Below the pieces are notes generated by a model. That model was not told where the DNA came from, ran no database searches, and saw only the letters and a list, made by a program, of their open reading frames with translations. From assembly GCA_032718475.1 (NCBI GenBank), contig JAUCBJ010006659.1:1-64000 (forward strand): DNA of 64,000 nucleotides, read 5' to 3'. This document shows positions 60,953 to 64,000 of this stretch, in pieces (the stretch's first letter is position 1; each line of letters opens with the position of its first letter). Source of the stretch: Nemertoderma westbladi (lineage: Eukaryota; Xenacoelomorpha; Nemertodermatida; Nemertodermatidae). The translations under genes and the position numbers were made by a program.

Positions 60953-61573
60953 CTATTTATTGCGCAGCCAGATTGGCAGTGCCTGCGCTATCGTGGTGAT
61001 ATTATTAGATGCGTTGAGTTCGTATGGTGCGTCTAGCATTTTCAGCACGATTAACGCCTTTTCGACCTTGGTCGCAAAGGTCTTTATGCTAACATGGTTA
61101 TCCTGTAGGCCACCTGATGTTATCCTCCTTAGGCTCTGCCGGATGATCTTGGCTGGGTGTCCGTATTCCCTGTCTAGGGCCCGCCATGCAGTCGTGAAAC
61201 CACCCTCGATGCCCTGATACTGCCTCACGATGTCATACGCTGGACCTCCTGTATATACCTGTAGATATTTTAGGCACTCCGCCTGAATCAGGCTCTTAGT
61301 TAATATCTCGTTGCTATACATGCGCCGAAATTGCAGGTATTCTTCCGGCCTACTTCCGTCGAATTTAAATGGCTCTACGGGTGGTAGCTCGATTCTGGTC
61401 TTGAGCGCATCGATTAGTGTAGCCATTCGCATCGCCTGTGCTTCCAATGGGTTCGAACGATGCTGTACAGATTCTCCCGTTGGGTGCGGCCCGCCCGTCT
61501 GGCCTGTTGTCTTCCGTTGCGTTGGATATACCATTGGATCATACCATCGTCGCTCGCCCGCTCTCGACACCAA
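60953..61573 (-). pseudogene. Element A gag core (DUF1759-like)
   Basis: 206 codons with the BEL gag core: VEPFKFDGSRPEEYLQFRRM, QAECLKYLQVYTGGPAYDIV, FTTAWRALDREYGHPAKI, SIKTFATKVEKALIVLKML. Ends at TAG in the LPIWLRNK segment; the next 60 bp are in the same frame and lead into 60372-60952. Upstream, the frame is lost at two C-runs (61707-61723 and 61760-61775). Confidence 0.8.
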
Positions 61574-61706
61574 CCTCCCTCTCTCTAGCCGGTCGGACGC
61601 CGCTGGGGATATTCGTAATCCCCCCTACTATTCTCCGTCGCTGGGTGCTGCGGTTCACCTAACTCGCCCCGCGCATTGTCCGCCGACGCCTGTGGGACAC
61701 TCTCTG

Positions 61707-61775
61707 CCCCCCCCCCCCCCCCCTCTCGCCACTAATCTCTCGTCGTGGGGCGCCTGTAGCCCCCCCCCCCCCCCC
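61707..61775. repeat. Two C homopolymers (17 and 16 bp) in element A gag
   Basis: 61707-61723 and 61760-61775, encoding Gly runs on the element strand. Gag changes frame exactly across them. Length may also be affected by sequencing or assembly error. Confidence 0.85.
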
Positions 61776-62574
61776 ACTCGCCACCTATTACTTCACTATC
61801 TCTCGCTTCGCTTCTACGCCCCTCTCTAGTTGACGCACTACCTCTACTGCGGCTGGGTCTATTCACCCCCGCCTCTCCCTCTACCACTGCGTGGCCTGGC
61901 AGGCTCCCGTCGGGTTTACTCACCCCCGCTGCTCCCTGCCTAACTACGTGGCCTTGCAGGCTCCCGTCGGGGTCTCTCACCCCCGCTACACCCTGCGTAC
62001 TAACTACATGGCCTTGCAGGCTCCCATCGGGGTCTCTCACCCCCGCTACTCCCTGCGTACTAACTACGTGGCCTTGCAGGCTCTCGCTGGCCGGACCACC
62101 CGTGTCCCCTACATTAGTATTAATAGCCCCGTTATCAATATTATTTTCTAAATTATTTAAATTATTTGAATTATGTTCTGAATTCGGATTGTTATTTAAA
62201 TTATTTTGTATATTTAGATTGGAATCAGGAATATTTTGCTCGTTTGAATTAAAATTATTATTTAGATTATTTTGCGCATTTAAATTTAAATTATTTGAAT
62301 TACTTTGTATATTCGAATCTAGATTATTATTTGAATTATTTTCTATATTTAAATTAGGATCGTTCGGATTTAAATTATTGTTACTGGGCAAAATATTATT
62401 TCCTGCAATGAAAGTTTGATTAGGGTTGTCTACTACGGTACTATTAATATTAACGCCTTCTAGCGTATTATTATTACCCCCCGCCCGTACGGTCACACCA
62501 GTCTTGGGTCTATCGTCCGGTCCCTGTAAGTGGGGTATTAACAAACGTTTCCATCTCTCCATCGTTTCCATCAT
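61732..62574 (-). pseudogene. Element A gag middle part: Asn-rich and 21-residue repeats
   Basis: 280-codon open frame, shifted by one relative to the N-terminal ORF that overlaps it (62510-62574). About residues 45-145 are more than 40% Asn (runs such as NNLNPNDPNLN, NNLNNNFNSN). About residues 155-230 are three to four copies of a ~21-residue unit SLQGHVVSTQGVAGVRDPDG (63-bp DNA repeat at 61885-62085). No enzyme motif. Asn-rich disorder in a gag suggests a self-associating region. The boundary of the natural protein is unclear. Confidence 0.6.
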
Positions 62575-63715
62575 GTTTCCGTTTCTCGCTCTCTACTCTC
62601 GCTTCTCGCTCTCTATGTTCGTTCATCTCTCTCGTCTCTCTCTCCTTACGCTCGTTCTCTACTCTCGACTCTCGCTCTTTACGCTCGTTCTCTACTCTCG
62701 TTTCTCGCTCCTTACATTCCTCCTCTACCCTCGTTTCTCGCTCCTTACGTTCCTCTGCCTCTCTCTCTTCTTGTTCTCTACAATTTCTCGCTACCCTCTC
62801 GACCCTCTCTCTACACTCCCTCACCAACTCCCTCTCTTTCTCTAACAGTGCAGTTCCCTCATCCAACTGCCTCTCTAATTCTTTTTGGTCTAGCGACACC
62901 ATGTCTAATTGACACGCCAGATCTATCTCTAACACCCTTCTTGCTTTCGCGGAGGATGTAGCGGAATTATCGGTCGCGACGGACTCCCGTCGCCTCTCTG
63001 TCCTACTAATTTTCCCCCGCTTTCTGGGGTTCTCGCTAACCGACGAGACCGAATCCTCAGGGTTAACTTCGGGTTCGCCCTCGTGCGGATCTGCCCAACC
63101 CACCAACTTAATTCCCCTAGCATCCACTAAATATGGCCCTACGTACACCACTCCAGGCTCCATAACCCCGGATCGCCACAGTTCGAATAGTTTGGTGGCG
63201 ACCCCCCTCGCTCTCTCACTCGCCAGTTCTCCCTGCCCGAAACGAACTAGGTACCGGAAGTGTTTATTCGACTCACCTAGTCGCTGGCTCAACTTCCCCT
63301 GGTTTACCTTCTCTCCCTCCATAGCCTCCCTCAACAGTTTCTTGGTGGCGTTGTAGGCCCGTCGAAGCCGATCGCTGGTCCCGACGTCCTCTTCGCCGAC
63401 ATCCCCTCCTCCTCTCCTGGTTCGGCGTCGTACCGGCGGCCCCACCATCGCCGTTCCGGTGGGCCGTCCGTCGCCCTCGGCCTGTGGCTGGCCGGCGACT
63501 TCGGTACTCCGACCGCCGTCGTGCGTCGACTCGTCCCTTCCTCGTGGTAGACGGCCGCCCTCCGCTTGGGGTGCCGGATCGTCCCTCGTCGGCGAATCCG
63601 GCGTCACAGGTCGGTACCGTCGCGTCGCGGCCTCGCGGATCGTTTGGTTGGTATCGTCCGGGGTCCGCGGCGGTGTCCTCTCTCCCTCTGATAGTTGGGG
63701 TCCTCCTGCGCTCAT
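62510..63715 (-). CDS. Element A gag N-terminal ORF, 401 aa
   Basis: ATG at 63713-63715, 45 bp from the 5' LTR, so this is the first ORF of element A. Basic Pro/Arg/Gly-rich disordered start (residues 1-100, with RRRTRRGGGDVGEED), a globular segment (~115-215, YNATKKLLREAM...FELWRSGVMEPGVVYVGPYLVD), a basic RKRGKISRTERRRES patch that could be a nuclear signal, and a highly charged coiled coil with ERKERETRVE repeats (~285-385). It stops in the overlap with the Asn-rich frame. Whether the one-base offset is a mutation or a recoding site cannot be decided here. Confidence 0.65.
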   Translation of the reverse strand: MSAGGPQLSEGERTPPRTPDDTNQTIREAATRRYRPVTPDSPTRDDPAPQAEGGRLPRGRDESTHDGGRSTEVAGQPQAEGDGRPTGTAMVGPPVRRRTRRGGGDVGEEDVGTSDRLRRAYNATKKLLREAMEGEKVNQGKLSQRLGESNKHFRYLVRFGQGELASERARGVATKLFELWRSGVMEPGVVYVGPYLVDARGIKLVGWADPHEGEPEVNPEDSVSSVSENPRKRGKISRTERRRESVATDNSATSSAKARRVLEIDLACQLDMVSLDQKELERQLDEGTALLEKERELVRECRERVERVARNCREQEEREAEERKERETRVEEECKERETRVENERKERESRVENERKERETREMNEHREREARVESEKRKHDGNDGEMETFVNTPLTGTGR

Positions 63716-63760
63716 CTTTTACTCTTGCAGTCACAGTTCGTAGTGTTGGGCAATCTTCAC
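63716..63760 (-). other. Element A primer-binding-site region
   Basis: The 45 bp between gag and 5' LTR. In element sense the LTR is followed by GTGAAGATTGCCCAACAC, where a tRNA primer would bind. Primer species not identified. Confidence 0.4.
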
Positions 63761-64000
63761 TGTGACGGGATCAAGGGATCCCGACCGGTTGCATAGACTA
63801 CGCGTCACCGTAGCTATCAGTTTGTTGTTATCTCTCTGATACTTTGAGTGTTAATACTGAATACAGGTGAACTGAATAATAGCACAATGAAAGGTAGCGG
63901 ATGTTATAGCTGTATAGGGTACCGGTATGTAGATATATTGATGACGGTGAAGATTGTCACCGGTCTGCACTAAAAACCAATAACTGAATAACTGATTTAC
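63761..64000 (-). repeat. Element A 5' LTR (truncated by window end)
   Basis: The 240 bp present align with 9701-9951. Visible differences: 63792 (C versus A), an indel region after CACCGTA, 63865 (C versus T) and two bases near 63941. About 350 bp more lie outside the window. Confidence 0.9.

Larger units (their letters stand above)
9701..64000 (-). mobile_element. Element A: BEL/Pao LTR retrotransposon (partial at window end), interrupted by element X
   Basis: The 3' LTR is at 9701-10293 and the 5' LTR starts at 63761 and runs off the window. Between them, reading the minus strand, are gag, protease, RT/RNase H and integrase, split by the 44.6 kb element X at 15795-60371. Without X, A would be about 9.7 kb plus the missing part of the 5' LTR. 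Both LTRs start TGTGACGGGATCAAGG on the + strand. The compared 240 bp differ at about five positions plus an indel, the highest divergence of the LTR sets here, in line with A being oldest. Several frameshifts show it is dead. Confidence 0.9.

Overview
This window is non-protein-coding-dense eukaryotic, almost certainly invertebrate metazoan, DNA. It has spliceosomal GTAAGT donors with pyrimidine-rich AG acceptors, long satellite and minisatellite arrays, and a pile of BEL/Pao-type LTR retrotransposons (gag DUF1759-like domain, CCHC knuckles, DSG protease, YxDD reverse transcriptase, RNase H, HHCC + DDE integrase). There is no bacterial gene organisation. The species cannot be told from the sequence. 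All comparisons below were made by eye.

Layout. 1-9700 is intronic host DNA on the + strand. It holds three tiny in-phase exons (62-97, 2621-2671, 8680-8703) separated by repeats: a (GTGTCG)n array, a 1.4 kb inverted-repeat element with tetranucleotide arrays, a 12-bp repeat, a 5.4 kb satellite of ~67-bp units with a ~2.08 kb higher-order duplication, and an 18-bp minisatellite. 9701-64000 is a four-deep nest of LTR elements.

Element A (minus strand, LTRs at 9701-10293 and 63761-window end) is the outermost. Element X (plus strand, 15795-60371, target duplication ACTGG on both sides) sits inside A's gag-pol frame and is 44.6 kb long with its contents. X has received two further insertions. 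Element Y (plus, ~16525-31929) supplies the only gag and the best pol of the plus-strand pair. Element C (minus, 38901-58734, target duplication GTTGA) sits in X's third ORF. The 5' LTR at 15795-17004 is a mosaic: its U3 matches X's 3' LTR and its R-U5 matches Y's 3' LTR. This fits insertion of Y into X followed by LTR-LTR recombination that removed X's gag. LTR divergence by eye falls in the order A > X > Y and C, in agreement with the nesting.

Unusual biology. Elements X, Y and C all carry a third ORF downstream of pol where an env gene might be expected. It is not env-like. It shares an N-terminal block and a C-terminal Cys/His zinc-knuckle block between the two families, and in element C (1251 aa, intact) its centre looks like a DEDDy 3'-5' exonuclease (RNase D/WRN type). 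Element C also contains 12 dispersed copies of a 20-bp hairpin motif, GGTAGGCTCGCAAGCCTTCC, in all three reading frames of gag, pol and ORF3 and in non-coding spacers. One copy shows a compensatory stem change. C's LTRs carry a tRNA-like Pol III promoter (A and B boxes) upstream of a TATA box.

Coding state. Y pol (1658 aa), C gag (1329 aa), C pol (1422 aa) and C ORF3 (1251 aa) are long open frames. A is heavily frameshifted, X pol has two in-frame stops and a deletion, Y gag has a frameshift and two stops, and Y ORF3 has two frameshifts. C's PR-RT junction has a stop and two frame changes.
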